Origin: Apostichopus californicus
Taxonomy: Eukaryota > Echinodermata > Holothuroidea > Aspidochirotida > Stichopodidae
Assembly (NCBI GenBank): GCA_020650975.1
Contig: JAIPMN010000497.1
Coordinates: 5,122-60,993 of the forward strand
DNA: 55,872 bases
Reading direction: 5' to 3'
Numbering within the stretch: position 1 is the first letter of the stretch; the number at the start of each line of letters is the position of its first letter. Made by a program: the position numbers and the translations under genes. The notes beneath the pieces were generated by a model. The model was not told where the DNA came from. It did not search any database and was given only the letters and a program-made list of their open reading frames with translations. Shown here piece after piece: positions 11,501 to 26,500 of the stretch.

Positions 11501-14500
11501 ACATTCTAATTTTCATCATAGATTCTAAGGAAAAATGAAGACTAATATAATGTGGGGAAAGGGAGGGGGCGATGAAATAAGTGTCCCCGGGTCAGACCCA
11601 GCTATCGACCTGTCTGCCGCAGCGTACAACGTATCCTTCACTAGACAATAATAACCATATAGATCCTAGCAAAGTTTTATGTTAAGGACTGATGACCTTC
11701 AATAAAAGTCTGACGTCACAAGATTTTGATTATCCATGATACCTACAAGCCTTTGAAAGTGTCTTAGAAGTTTGGTCGTGGGGTTCTAACAAGCATCAGC
11801 CCTACAGAAACCTATACAGTTATAATATTCGTTTTGTTTAGTTACAGCGCTGCTATATAGTTATACTAACAGCTCCCTGTAGACGCGAATCACACTTCAG
11901 GCGCTCGATTCATCAAGTCCAACGTAGTTAGTTATACACGATCCCGGACTCACGGTACTTTATTTTCTCCACGTGTACGTGATAAATCAACCCTAACTAT
12001 TTTCGATATTAAAATTCAATTTGCCCGCGGGATATATTTTACCATTGATAAATTTTAAGGAGAGTGGGGAATGTGCAAAACTACTCTACGGGCCTGCATA
12101 CTCTGCATACATTCGATTTTGTCAATTGTAATCTTCTGTTTCATAAGGCAGTAATATACCCAGACAACATTAATTGGACAGATGTAGTTAGTACAAGCAG
12201 TACTATACTTGATACATACACGTTATACATCAAGTATAAGACTGTAGAGGCAGAGAAGACGAGAGATGGACAAATACGTTCAAACGTTAACATTTGCAAT
12301 TTGGAACGTCTGCGTATATTGAATAGTCGTACATTGTATTTCACATTTCTTCTATGTAATGACCCATTGAGACTCGGATAAATCATAAATGCTTTAATAT
12401 GTTTCATAATATCGAAATATAGAGCTAATACACAACTCGCGCCTATGTTACCGGTTTCCAATGTTGAGCTAGTTTACCTTGTATCCATACATGTACATCA
12501 GGCCCCTAGTCAGACTGGTCCCCACGGGGGGGGGGGGAGCGACGGACGGGCGTGTCTCCATGTATAATTATTTACCCCCCATTAATCAAACTGCTGATAG
12601 ATTTTTGGCACACAGTTTGCGACACAAAAAGGTTGGAACCAAACACGACGTATAGTGTCGTAACGACTATAGTTATAAAACATTATAAGATACAGGACAC
12701 AAATATTGCCCCTCCGTAACTTGTTATTCCCCCGACCCTAACATTCCTGGCTATGGGTCTGCTGTACCTGGCGAGGCAAGGGATTAAACCCACACAAAAA
12801 AAAAACTACAGTATGAAATGTTTCTAGAAAGGAAATGAATGACAGATGACATTGCAGGAGTCCTACCTGTACCGCGTAAGATTTGTCACAGGGATTCTAC
12901 TCGCAATGCGTAAGGTTGGCATGTAGAAAACATTTTTTCGTAGTCGATTGAGAATTAGCCCTATTTCAGAATACATAAAGTTGGGTGTGTTCATTATACG
13001 TCTTCTGCCTTGCAAGGAGTTATTTTCGTTATAGATATATTTCCTCTTTGGTTTTTGTAATAATAATTACCGACTTTGCGTTCCGCGTTATAGTCATTGC
13101 CGACTTTGAAATCCTCGGTCCCCCCTCACAACTGTGCAAGGTCGGTAAATGTGTCTCCATGGGTTCCCGTTTCGGGCAACCAAAAAGGCAAACTTCAAAG
13201 GCAAAGGCAAAATCAAATTTCCGCAAACATCACAGTTTCAATGATAATATACGAAGGATCCGTTTGGACCTTGAAACGAATTAGAGAGAACATTTATATA
13301 CATTGCATGATTCATTTCAATGAATACTCAAAGTGGAAACACGATACCACCGAAGGTGCGTCATAATAGGTGCCGATATACTGTGTAGAATTAAATGTTG
13401 TCAACATGTTGACAAAAGGGGGCCCCCATTTATTAGTATGATGTGAACTATAACGATGCATTCAAGGGCAACAGTATTTGTTTGAAAAAAAAAATTGTGA
13501 TACCCTATACTTGACTGTTTCAAATGATCTGGCTTTTGTATATCACGTCCAATCACAACCATCGATCAAAAGGGGGTCGTTTATTTCTTTTTCATGTCTG
13601 TTCAAAGTATCTCTTGCGAGATCTGTCCTTTGGACTCACAAATGATTTCAAGTTGGTTAGCATCATCATTGATCTCTAGAGTAAGGCAAGATGTTTCACC
13701 AAAACAGAGCTAGCAGTTTTCGATACATTTTGCAGAAACCTTCCCCGTTGGGAGGCGATTCCTAGATATGGGAGTCTGGGGCTTTTGACCTTAGAAACAA
13801 AAGAAGTGAATAGCTGCATACTGATGCATGTGTAGACAATAAATTAGGTCTTTAACTAGCTCTAAACTCTATGTTGCGCTAATAAATAATCTTTCTTGAG
13901 TGTGCGGTTGAAAATAGATTGTATACCCCGTAGCAGTAGTCTAATTGTTCTCCGGCTGAATGTAACTCCCCCCCCTCGCCCCTTCTGAACCATGTCGCTC
14001 GACTGACGATGGGTACGATGGGGGGGGGGGGGTAACGTCAATACACTAAGGTAAAACCTTGTAACATTCTTGCAATGCCCAGTAACAGAACCATACTATA
14101 AATGTCTCGGTACTTCACAAGGGAGAAACATTACAATAGCATATAACGCATAGTACATATCAATAAAGAATTTTGAATCGAATGGTCATGGACAAGCTAT
14201 TGCACATCGGTGTGAATATGTCTGTTTGGGTGCATGACCTTGGCCTTTTGAGAGTGTGCAGCTAATTCTTTATAAACGCGATGAACACGCGTCCTGTAAG
14301 TGAACCGTAACAAGTTAGGCTATATGCAGAGGTTAGGCTTGTGGTTTAATCATGGAGCATGCAGGCGTTAACTATGCTTATAAAGTATCAAATAAGTTAA
14401 ATGAGAAATGACCTAACAACGATAAATACTGTAGGTGTGTTAACTCGAAACTAATATGCTGCTTGGCCAGATTCGCGGTTTTCACAAACCCGTCAATCAA

Positions 14501-17500
14501 GTGTCGTGTGTCATCGATGAATATAGATGAACATAGATGAAAGGAAGGAAATGTTTTGTTTTTTCTGCAAAGTGGGATTGTATTTGATACTTTCCAAAGT
14601 GGATGTGTCCTCGCACACATATACACACCTGTTCATTGGCATTACATGACCTTTACAACCCCTGCAGTGAGAGCTTGGAAGCATACTATATTTCACGGTT
14701 TAAATAATTCATTGTTTTACAACGTCTTTTGGACTCTGTCTGAAGATTATTTTAAACCTCAAGGGAGACAACTTAACACATACTTGAGATTCGTAACCAT
14801 GTGCCCTGTGCATTTTTAAGTGATTGCATATATATGTCGAATGCATTTTTCGATGCATTTATCAATGTCTAAATGTGATTAAAGTTTGTTAAATTTCTTT
14901 TTCGAAAGAAATTACATCGTTAAAATCACTAGATTACGATTGAAGTGTTTACTATCTTTGACATGTAAAGCAGAGGTCTGACCTATTGACACTAAGACAC
15001 TTTCACTTAGGCCTACCAATAACCATTGAACCCGTTAACCGACGGAAACCGCGAAGGTTGTACCAGGGAGTTGTACGTGTACTGTACACTGATACACGAC
15101 AGCATTGCATGCAAGTCATTTCAACGGTTAAATGAGACGGTCCAATTTAGTATATTGTTGACCCACGTAAAGTTTATCGAAAGTATATTTATGTCTGATG
15201 AAAATATTTGCTAACTGTCGATAAAGGTGACGTGTTACATTGATGCTGACAATGCGGTGATATAGCAAGAAATAGCATAACTTATACTGTACAGCGAAGC
15301 CTTTGAGCTGAAAAAAAAGCAAAAAAAAAAGAAAAAAAAAAGGATACTAATGCAAGCCTGGGTCTTATCTTCTTGTTCGTACATAACGTGGACCATCGTC
15401 GATGAACACGAAAGAGAAGCCTTCCTTAATTCGCCCTTTGAATGTTTTTTGCCGAATTGCACTAAAAGCCACAAAGAGCTAGAAATCATTCTTGAAAGGC
15501 CTTAGGAAAATATATAATGATTCCGGTCGTGACGTCAAGCAAGTTTCTATGTATTGACAATCTATCAGGAGTATGTTCGTTGCATGGATCAGCGAAAGTG
15601 GCGTCGCACAATATAGGTAAAAGAATAAAGAATGTTCTTATTTCATGTTGATGACTCGGAAAGGTATATCTGTCAGAATTTTCACATGAAGCGCATGCAT
15701 GCATGCATGACGCTCAAATGACATTTATGTAGTTGTGCATGATTTCTACCGTCATCCAAGTTGGTTTTTAGGTCCTATATTTATTTTACAAAAACCACAA
15801 GACGGAAATATGTAGATTGCTTCACTGTTGATTAAATGAAATATGATGAGGATTATTTAAAGGTAACCAATCACCATCATCAACAGAATCATGGAAGAAG
15901 TTATTAATGTTAAAGAGCATATGCAAAATATGGTTATAGGAAAGAGAAAATCAGACCAAGCTGTTGAAACGTATGTGCGTGAACACGTAGCCTGCACGTT
16001 TACAAAGACATTCCTGAGGGTGTTCCTTACCTATATAGATAGACCATTAAACAAACATTGCTAGTGCATACACGATGCAGACTGGCTTATATACCACTTC
16101 CACTTTCTTTTAGTGAAATTACCCTTGAAATATAACAGGCTCATCAAAGTAGAGCACTTATGTTTCATACGAATTTCTCAAAGAATAGCAATCTTTCGCT
16201 TTTAATGCCCAATCACAATGGTGCCTAAACTAATGGGTTCCACGCACAGTGGTGTTGCTTTACAGAACAGAAAAATATTATCTTGACCTAAATCACACAC
16301 GAACTGGTGTGCAATCTGACAGAGAACTGATTTAACAACACACCGGAATATTAAGTAAGGCGCTAACAACATTACACAGACATATTATGTATAGTTTGAT
16401 CACTTACGTGGATGTCAATTTCTTCTCTAAAGTGACATGTGCGTGGCCTCAGATTCTGATTCGAAGTAGGTACTCCCCAATCGAGGTTCAGCAACTTCAG
16501 CCACTGCAAATTTAGACCTGATTACTATTTAATATATGACATCCCAGCAATTTCTTTCAAATTGATTTGAGACTTTTAATCGATTAAATGATTTCTTGGT
16601 TGATCTAAATGGAATTTATGTATGTACGGATTTGTCGCTTTGTCTATATATGAGATTTTAACAGACTTGTAGTATAAGAGCACAACAGCATTGGTACAAG
16701 TCCAATTCCCCTTTATCGCGTGCGAGTTTGAGTACAACGATCCAAGCGCGAGTAGATGTACTTAAGTTTGCATTAGTATCTATATATTAGATTCTTAAAA
16801 TCTACGAGGGCGAAAACAAGTACAGACAACTATGTTAGAAGACCACGTGTACGGAATTGCTACCGTCTGCGATACAGTCCACACCATTACAAAGGAATAC
16901 GAAACTTCGTTGTCAATTGTAATTGTTTTAGGCTTCCATCATTCGAGACTCTTGGCTTTATTAGTTAAAACTATAGTAAAGGTGAGTAACCTTTATTAAC
17001 ATGTATTACATTTATGACGAGTTGATATACTGAGGGCTCACAAACACAAAATACTAAACATATACACACACAACATGCATAATGATGGACTGGTCGAACT
17101 AAACCAGACTACTCTAATGGTTTCGCCAATAATTCCATCCACATTTTAACAGAACGTGGATGACACTTTACTGCAAAATGCTTAAAATCTGAAATTTGAA
17201 CCATCTTTACAAGGTACACGTACTAGTCAAACATAGGGGGAACCGTTGTTTGGACGCCTAACCAGTCATTAGTTGAAGCAGCATTTAAGTAATGAATTCG
17301 TCTGTTAGTAACTTTAGCATCTGCTGACAGGTCCGACATGTGTTACGGTGTTATTACACAATTCAGTTTATACTGATTAACTGTTGTCTCTTATTCACTG
17401 CAGTACAAACTTATCAAGCCATGTACTTTAGCTGCACAGTAGCATTTCAAGTGCTGACAGGTCTAACATGTGTTACGGTGTTATAACATACTTCAGTTTA

Positions 17501-20500
17501 TACTGATTAACGGTTGTCTCTTATACACAGTACACACTGATCAAGCCATGTACATTGGGCACAGTAGCATCTTCTGAAAAGTCTAACATGTGTTACGGTG
17601 TTATAACACACTTCAGTTTATACCGATTAACGGTTGTCTCTTATTCACAGTACAAACTGATCAAGCCATGTACATTGGGCACAGTAGCATCTGCTGAAAA
17701 GTCTAAAATGTGTTACGGTGTTATAACACACTTCAGTTTATACTGAACAATGGTTGAATCTTCTTCACAGTACAAACTGATCAAGCTATGTACATTGGGT
17801 GCACAGTAGCATCTGCTGACAGGTCTAACATGTGTTACGGTGTTATAGCACACTTCAGTTTATACTGATTAACGGTTGTCTCTTATTCACTGCAGTACAA
17901 ACTTATCAAGCCATGTACTTTAGCTGCACAGTATAGCATTTGCTGACAGGTCTAACATGTGTTACGGTGTTATAACACACTTCAGTTTATACTGATTAAC
18001 GGTTGTCTCTTATTCACAGTATACAAACTGATCACGCCATGCACATTGGGTGAACAGTAGCATCTGCTGAAAAGTCTAACATCACGTGTTACGGTGTTAA
18101 ACACACTTCAGTCTTTACTGAGAATTTTTTTTAATAACGGTTGATTCTTTTTCAAAGTACAAACTGATCAAGCCATGTGGTACATTAGGTGCCTCCATGC
18201 ATCATGGCTCACTGTTTGTTATCGTATTTATACTCTAATAGTCGAAAAGTTCGTGATATTTGTTTTCATTTGTGAATGTGTGAATTTTATGAGTCTAAAG
18301 TTATAATAAATTCATCTATTAATATGCATCTCCTTCCGGGCACCTTTCTTTCAACAAGTGATTCTTATCTTTAGTTACATAATTGAGTTTATATTCAATA
18401 AACATTTCTCTGAGCAGACAATATGTTAGAATGATGACAGTTTTTTGTCTTCATTTGTAGTGCAAATTGGAAGAGCTAATAAATCTTAATATTGCTCAAG
18501 TGTCACCTTGCGAATGCTTATGCATCCGCTCTAAAGTTTACTTATTACCAATTCAGTTTGCCTATATTACGTAAAGTTTGACTTTCAATATCTACCTTGG
18601 CGTAAGTTACAAGAAAAGATATGAGAAGCAATGTCAAATATACTTTTATTCTTTTCAAATCTCAATGAATCTTATTTTAGTATCTCGTTTATGCTTTAAA
18701 TAGCTCGATATTTTATCTGTCCTAAATTTGACGTGCCGTATATGTGTGCCTCAAGGATGGGTATATATTTGAAAAAGAAAATAGTCTTATAACAGCATAC
18801 ATTTAACCTAGGCCCATTTTTATTTGAAACCATCTAAGCAAGTTGGAAAAATATTGTTACACACGGAAACTTGGAGATGATAAGTGACTGCATCTTTATG
18901 CATGTGACGTGTTGTCCGTGCTGAGGAGTTTAACAAGCTTAAATGTAGAGAGTATTATATTTAAAGGGGCCACTGATCTGAACCTTGGAAACGATCCGCA
19001 ACACATAAACACAAGCTTACACACGTACTAAAATTAAATTATTTCAAGGTTACATCGAAAAGCGAGAATAAACACATGCATGGTACTTTCACGTATAATA
19101 TACTGTCAGGTGTCCTACCAGGTTATAGACATAAAAGCTCCTGCATGGTTGATTTTGCCGCGAAGGTAACTTCTTTTTTTATGCTGTCAAATATAGTTGA
19201 AAATATACCCGTTTGAATGGCTGTTGGCTTAGTGTAAATTATATGTCTCGAGTGTTTGAAACATCTCTTAATTTTCCAAAAAAGCAACTTAAGTATCTTC
19301 GTTTCGTTTTCCTACAATATCTTGGACAAACCTACGTGAATGCGATTGATATTTGACAACCGTCTGTAACTTTCACCCAGAAAGCGAAGAAACAAAAGCA
19401 CCAATAAAACATAATTAGTGAGTCGAAAAGTATATTTGACGGTCGCATCTCTGAATCCTTTTGGATGACAAGAGTAATCGCAAGGCTCAGAACTGCAAAA
19501 TGATGTAATTAATCAGGACATGTCACAATGCCAACTTTTCATCTTTATTACTTATGATGTTAAATAGTGTATTGAAATGGATATTTTTAACGCTTAGCTG
19601 AATATCTTAACCTTTGTTTTAGATGCATTGTTCAATATTTCCAATCTGTTTTCTTTGCACATGGCTGTGTTTGGAGTGCTAAAACGTTGTTTCTCTTTTC
19701 TCCTCCAATTTCACAACCATGGTTGTTATTTCAACATCGCAGGCAGGAAATCTACTATTAAATGACACTTTTGTGTTATGTTTCATCTCAACTTTCATTA
19801 TTGTATCTCTCCTTTCATATTTGCAGTAATGGTTTCTTGGATGTACTTGGCATTATTCATTGCCTTGATGTTAAACGAGGTTACTGCGGAACGTCATGTT
19901 GCCCATATCAGTATCCAGGGCCTACGAGCTACAGTTGACTTCGTTCCCATGGAAACAGACGTTAATATCACGGTTACTCTGAACTGTGAGAATTGTGTTG
20001 CCAGTGGGGATGTCTTTCTATGGAGTATCCATGACTACCCGATGTTATATGACAGAGATATGCCCTGTTCAGAAGATAATATTGGACCAATGTTTTCCGA
20101 GGGTGGTGGTTCACTCAGCAATACGCATGGACCCTTAACTGGTATAGCGCTTAATGATGGCCCGCTATCGTTTTTAAATAGTGAAGTGTCGTTTGACGGG
20201 ATGAACTCAATATCAGGAAGAGCTTTGCTGTTTGAAAAATCACCAGGGTCTGTTAGATACTGTGCTTCCATAATTCCCGTCGGTGAAATGCTAACTGCAG
20301 TGTCAACTTTTCAATATCCAGTGGCAGGAACAGTAACATTTCGTCAGCAAATCGGTCAAGCTGTAACACTAGGTACTTCCATATATGTTGATCTAGATAT
20401 AACATCATCTCCGCAGACCATCAGAAACCTTGACTGGCAAATAAGAAGTAACAGTGGTATTACAGTGGACATGGACCTTGAACAACAATGTGAGGCTGTT

Positions 20501-23500
20501 GACGATGAACCAGTTTATGATCTTTCGATAAAGTTTGGTTCTCTTATCATAAGAACAGTTTCTAACCATCAAGCGTATTACTTTTTCGACCCCGATCTTT
20601 CGCTAGAAGGTGACAACTCTGTCGTAGATATGTCACTAGTACTCTCGTATCCAAATGGTTCCCTAGCTACCTGCAACAAGATAAACACTTTGGCACCCAG
20701 AAGTGTTCAAACTAAGATCAGTGCAAAGAACATAACTGGCGTCATTTCCTTTAGCCAAAGATCTCCTTGGGATTACACCTCAGTGAACGTTGAACTTGCC
20801 AATTTAAGATCGCTGATAGGAGGGTATCATGTTCATGAGTACCCGATACCACTTCGGTACTTTGCAGACGATAATCTTGCTAGTGGTGACGCTGTTGCAG
20901 GCCATTTCAATCCATATGGAGTAACCGACTTCCCCAATGCAACTGTAGGTACCGAAGATCAATACGAGATAGGGGATATTAGCAATAAGTTCGGCTTTCT
21001 AACCAACAAGGAAAATATAACGGAGGTATACACAGATTGGAATATGCCACTGTTCGGGACCAACAGCATTTTCGGACGAGCGATTGTGCTTCATCTCTCC
21101 GAAGACGGCTCTCGTTATGCTTATGGTCAAATTAGCTATCCAACTGAAAACATAAAAACGGTGGTGGTGGATTTCCAAGCCCCAGTTACTGGTAGCATTG
21201 TTATGAAGCAAGATCAGAACGACCCTCTCTCGGAGACGACCGTATTTGTCGATATCGCCAATGTTGATGGAACGTCAACGGTTGAACACAACTGGCATGT
21301 ACACATGTACAAAATAAACAACGACTACATTGCCGAGACTGGAAGATGCAATGCTAACGGTGGCCATTACAATCCGTTTAAAGTCGATTTAGACGATGGG
21401 TACTCCGACTGTTTCCCTTCGAATCCTCGACGATGTGAAGCGGGTGATTTCTCTGGCAAACATGGTAAATTGAATATTGCGTCAATGTTGCATACTAGCG
21501 ACGGAAAGTTCTTCTTTACTGATGTCCAATTACCTTTATCAGGAATCTACTCAATCGATGAACGATCAGTAGTCATTCACGTTGTCGATGCTGGAGCTGG
21601 GCGTCTTGCATGTCAGAACACTTTCGGGATTCTCAAGAAAACCGTAAGCACCACGACATGGTCTGATACGGCAATCTCAGGGTCCATTGTATTCGACCAG
21701 GAAGGACTAAACGACCCAACCAGTGTATCAGTCGAAATTTCTGGCCTATCAAACATGGCGAATGGATGGCATGTCCATGTCCTACCCGTGCCTTATGGAG
21801 AAGAAAATGAATGTAGTTCAACGCTAGGACATTTTAACCCTTTCAACATCGTGGGTAGCCCTCCATCTAGTACTTTAGAGTTGTATGAAGTAGGTGATCT
21901 CAGTGGTAAATTCGTAACATTAGAAGACAGGACAGAACTTTCAGAAACGTTTGTAGATCAAACAATCACTCTCCGAGGTCCTCACAGCATCGACGCCCGG
22001 TCTATAGTGGTTCATCGAAATGATGCTGTAGGTTCGAGATGGTCTTGTTCCACTTTGAAAGAAGTACTACCTCCTTTGTCGTTTGGTGTGACAGCAATTG
22101 CTGTTTTTCAAAACGATGCCGTCTCAGGAACTGTCACATTCGTAAGTAATTTGAGATAAAAGATTACCGAAAGTTCGTTCAAACCAGTATATACCGTAAG
22201 ATGAACAGCAGACTGACCGTCAAAGAATCGTTTGTTAGTTAATTATGCACTAAACGATCCACTATGTTGGAAGGATTTCAGCTACAAGCTACAGACTCAG
22301 CTACATGACCACATGGTTTGAAACCTTGCAAAGCGCATCTTTTCAACAATGTTGACTGGTTTTTAATATCTAATTGCATCACAATATTCTATCCGTGAAT
22401 TTTGTTTGCGCTCGCATTGTTTCTTTTTAGTTACAGCATGGCAGCCGTCTTTGAATTTCGTTACCATAAGAAATGTTTTCAACTGTAAAGTCTCTTTTGG
22501 ACACTTGGACGTTGATAAAGTTCCAATACATATTTATATATAGTTTAAGATGTATATATATATATGACGGTTGTAAGAATCACGTAAAAATTAATGGCGG
22601 AACATGATTCGAGTTCACGAGTCGTCCCCGAAATTTTGTAGTGAACAGATTTGAAAGTGAATTAAGTATTCAAATCACTGTGCATGCTTGTCGTCTTACA
22701 CCGTTCAATTTTTTGTATAATCTTTATTCTTTTTTCTTCTCGGCATTCTTTTATCTTCTAGCGTCAAACTCACCAAGGAAACGACTACTTAGCGGATACA
22801 ATTATCGATGCTGCACTCGACTTGTCTGATTCAGTAAGTCATGAGATGTTTCGTCAGACTATCGATTTATAAATTGACGACAATTCTTTTCGTTGTTATA
22901 ACATGTCAAAATGCACATTTGCTGCCCGATCTCTGCTGACGGGCGCGGGGAAATTTCTGGGTTAATGTCTCACAGAAGATGTGTCCCTCTTCATGATCCA
23001 CAGGTATCGGAGGAAGTTAGCAGTTGGAGTGTTCTGGATGCAACTGATGTATCAGATTGTAACTACGGCAGTCAAGTGTATGACCCTTTTAACATTCAGG
23101 TATGTTGTATAATAAGGGCATGGCATTACAATCAAAAGGGTGGAAAATTAGCTTGTCAATAGGAAGTGACTGTGAAATACGAGGAATGGTTGTAATGTCC
23201 CAGTCGTATTATCAATAATATCGACTTTTTTTGTTTTGAAAGTTGTACGATTTCAGTTGTTATGTAAAAGAGGTAGTAGCTATGATTGATGGGCTTGATA
23301 TTTCGCGTGAATAAAGCGTGACGTTTAATAACGGTAATACTTTAATCAGTGTGATGGTAAATGGACATAGGCATATGTTCTATTGCAATGCACTGAGCAG
23401 AAAGTGATACTCAACCTTTATCAGTGACAGTTGCGTCGATACAAAGCAAATTCGGTTTAGTAAAATTACAAATTTATCTTCACGCTGAGCCAGGTTTGAT

Positions 23501-26500
23501 TATATATGTTATTGTGTAACATGTTATAAAAACTATGCTATTTATGCTTGTCCAAGTTAATGTGTAACATGTATCGAACACTGATATCGATCATATCGAT
23601 GATATCGATCGTTCGGTTGTTTGCTCCTAAGGTCTGCTGAAATAATTCTATATTTTGGAAGTATGATATGCTGATTGTCTGCAGGTGTCCCTGCCCCCTT
23701 GCTTACCATTAAACTTAACGGTGAATGCATTTTTCACAGTGGCCTAATGTTAACGCGTATGCTATATATAGACGTGTGATTGAAATTCAGGTCTCATAGA
23801 AACCGTCCATGTGAATATAAACTTTGGAACACCTATACTGCAAGATTGATTGTGTTAGCTGCTTAGGTAGTGCTTTAAGGTAATGCGAGACGTGGAGCAA
23901 CGGCAGCGGCCGAATTAGATTATTCTACTATATGAATAGTCTGTGACGTAGTGATTAAAGTTGACACTGATATGTCGAAATACCATTGCATCACTCTTGA
24001 TATTTCGCCCTATCGTGAAAATTGTATTAAGGAAATAAATTCGGTTTTCAAGTTTAATAGTGAGACGCAAAGCATTTGACATTTTCACCATTAAAAAACA
24101 AAACAAAAAACAAAAACAAAGCAGTTGTGGAGTTTGTGGTATATCCGTGCTGAATAAAGTTCAAAACATTACATACTAATTGTGTCACTTTACTACATAC
24201 CTTTTTAGTGCGTTTCGAAATTATGATCTTTCGTGTTTTTTTTTGAAAACCACAAGACAAATTTTCTTGCCAAACTTTATTGCCATGTTTTAAAAAATTT
24301 TCAGTGTTAATGTTCTCAGCACGTGCTCTTCAAGTTTTTATTACTGAATTTTGATTACTAAATTCCTTCACTGAAAAAAGTCCACATTTGCGACCGTGAC
24401 TATACCCCGTTTCTACGAAGAAATTGATTTGGCCGTCGGTCATTTTCTTTGGACGCGACCTTTTTCAAAGAGTTATTTCCATTCTCAATTTCTATCTCTG
24501 TCCTCCGGGATATTTTCGTCATATCACTTAAAAGGAAAATGACTTTAAAATTTAGAAATTGAAAAACGCTTTGTACCTTTCAAAACGAATTTCATTTATT
24601 ACTTGGCAATCATCTAATTTTCACGAGATCAATTGTTTTCTCTGTCATGTTTTCCCAGGACGATGCGGCAAAATGTAGCTTGGCCAGACAGGGACAATGC
24701 ATTATGGGTAATCTTGGCGGGAGACATGGCGTTATACCAGACGGTGGCGCTATTTTCACCGACACTAACTTGCCACTGATTGGTCAATTGCCAAGTAGGT
24801 TGTTTGATAGTCTTTGTTTAATATGTGTGACTCATCAACTGTGCCACGAGCAATTTTGTCTCCATAGAGAAGGACATTTCTTCTGGGACCTGGTCAGCTA
24901 TATAAGGTCTTATTTCGTTCTATTTGGCATTTAATATTGACAACATTCCACTATTTGTTATCGACACCTTTAAGTTAAACGCAAAGCTAATTTACAAGTT
25001 TCCTCTGTTGTAAATCAGACAAGAAAACTTTTGAAAAGTAAAATAAAAAAAAAATAAAAAAAGGATGGAAAATTCAACACCCGAAAGATTGAAGGCGCGC
25101 AATCACTCATAGCGATATTGGACAAAAGTAGCTGGTCTTCAAAATGTTAAATACGGTAGGAAAGGGAAGTGGGCGTTGACCCGGAAGTGGGTTCAATGGG
25201 GCGTAGTGTTGAGACGTTACCAAATCTCACAGGTTCGGTTGATCGGAAAGTGTCCGAATTGAGCGAAGACAGGTGTAAGGTAGCGTTAGTCGTAATTCCA
25301 TTAAAACAAAATGGTGGTTATAGGGTTCTAAGGTATTTTTGTAGAACTCTGGAGAATCTTAATTATTGTAATAAATAATTGATTCACATTCATTAGATCT
25401 ATACTCCCTCAGTATATATCCCATTCCATATCTATTGCCACTCTGATCTAGTGGATAATCCACATACTACCCGCAGCCTTTAATATACATGAACGTATGT
25501 GCAATTTCATTATAAATGTCTCACTGACAACCTCTGAAGACATGTACGTATCTTAGCGCACTCATGAGAGGGCTTACATCAGCGGCGATAGAATTCCAAA
25601 ATATTTCATTTCAAAATATGTAGACATAATGAGAACTAAGAAGCCTTCCTCTGACTTATTTCTGTTCCCCCCCTTGAGGTAAATCCGTTTATGGGGTTTT
25701 ACTTTAAGTGCACTGAACTTACATCCTATATTGAATAAGGAAGAGTTTAAAGATATAACCATTAGGTTATCATTCCTGCCTCTCTAACGAATAGAAATAC
25801 TTTCATTTTCCTTCTTGGGGAGATTGTAAATGTCGCTCGCCTGTTAAAGGTGACTTCGTGAGATGCATCCTTTCGCATCACCTGGTGCAGACAAAATTCG
25901 ATTCGGCGTTCAATCTCCTCGTAAGCTCGTAAGAAAGCTAACAAACAACTATTTCACTGATCACGCCAACGTATGAATAACAAAAATCCCCCTTTATAGT
26001 GTATTCTGTAGTAATGAAAAGTTGATAAAATTGGTAATAATTTTCTGTACAATAACTGTTTTCGTGGTTCTTCAATTCCTTTGGTCTTTAGGAGGCATTT
26101 CGTTATTCGTAGAAGTCAAGAAGTCTATATATTATCATTAAATGTCTAAACGACAATACGAAATCACTTCCCTGAAAGTTCTACTAACCATTAAGCCAAA
26201 TCGTTTTTATTTAATCTCAGATGTTGCGGAGTTTTCAATTTTACTATGATACGAAGTTGTAGAGAAAAATAGAACTCCACTATGAGTGACGGGGTAAACA
26301 GGTGGTAATATTTTAAACATAGGTGACCATTATTTGTTCTTTTTTCATAGCATATCTGGAAAAATGGTGATGACTTGTGTGAAGTTACACAAAATATTAG
26401 CCGGAATAGTGGGAGGAGGGGTGGGGCAGCGAAAAGTCGGTATGCCGGGAATTATGCCTAGCTATAATAAACACCAATTTCGGTCAAGACTGCAGATAAC

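Noticed and set aside
14511-15704. Overlapping open frames in CSRP intron 1
   Set aside because: They overlap on both strands, include poly-A-derived Lys/Phe runs and show no splice sites or family motifs.
17332-18190. CRISPR-like array
   Set aside because: Units are contiguous copies of about 120 bp without unique spacers, in a eukaryotic intron; this is a tandem repeat.
19778-19828. Upstream ATG at 19778 as the start of the SOD-repeat protein
   Set aside because: The 17 codons before 19829 overlap the pyrimidine tract and AG of a good 3' splice site; splicing from exon 1 at 8521 gives an in-frame signal peptide instead.
23583-23611. Cluster of ATCGAT palindromes as a regulatory site
   Set aside because: Three to four close copies in an AT-rich intron are suggestive of a DRE-type motif but too short to distinguish from chance.
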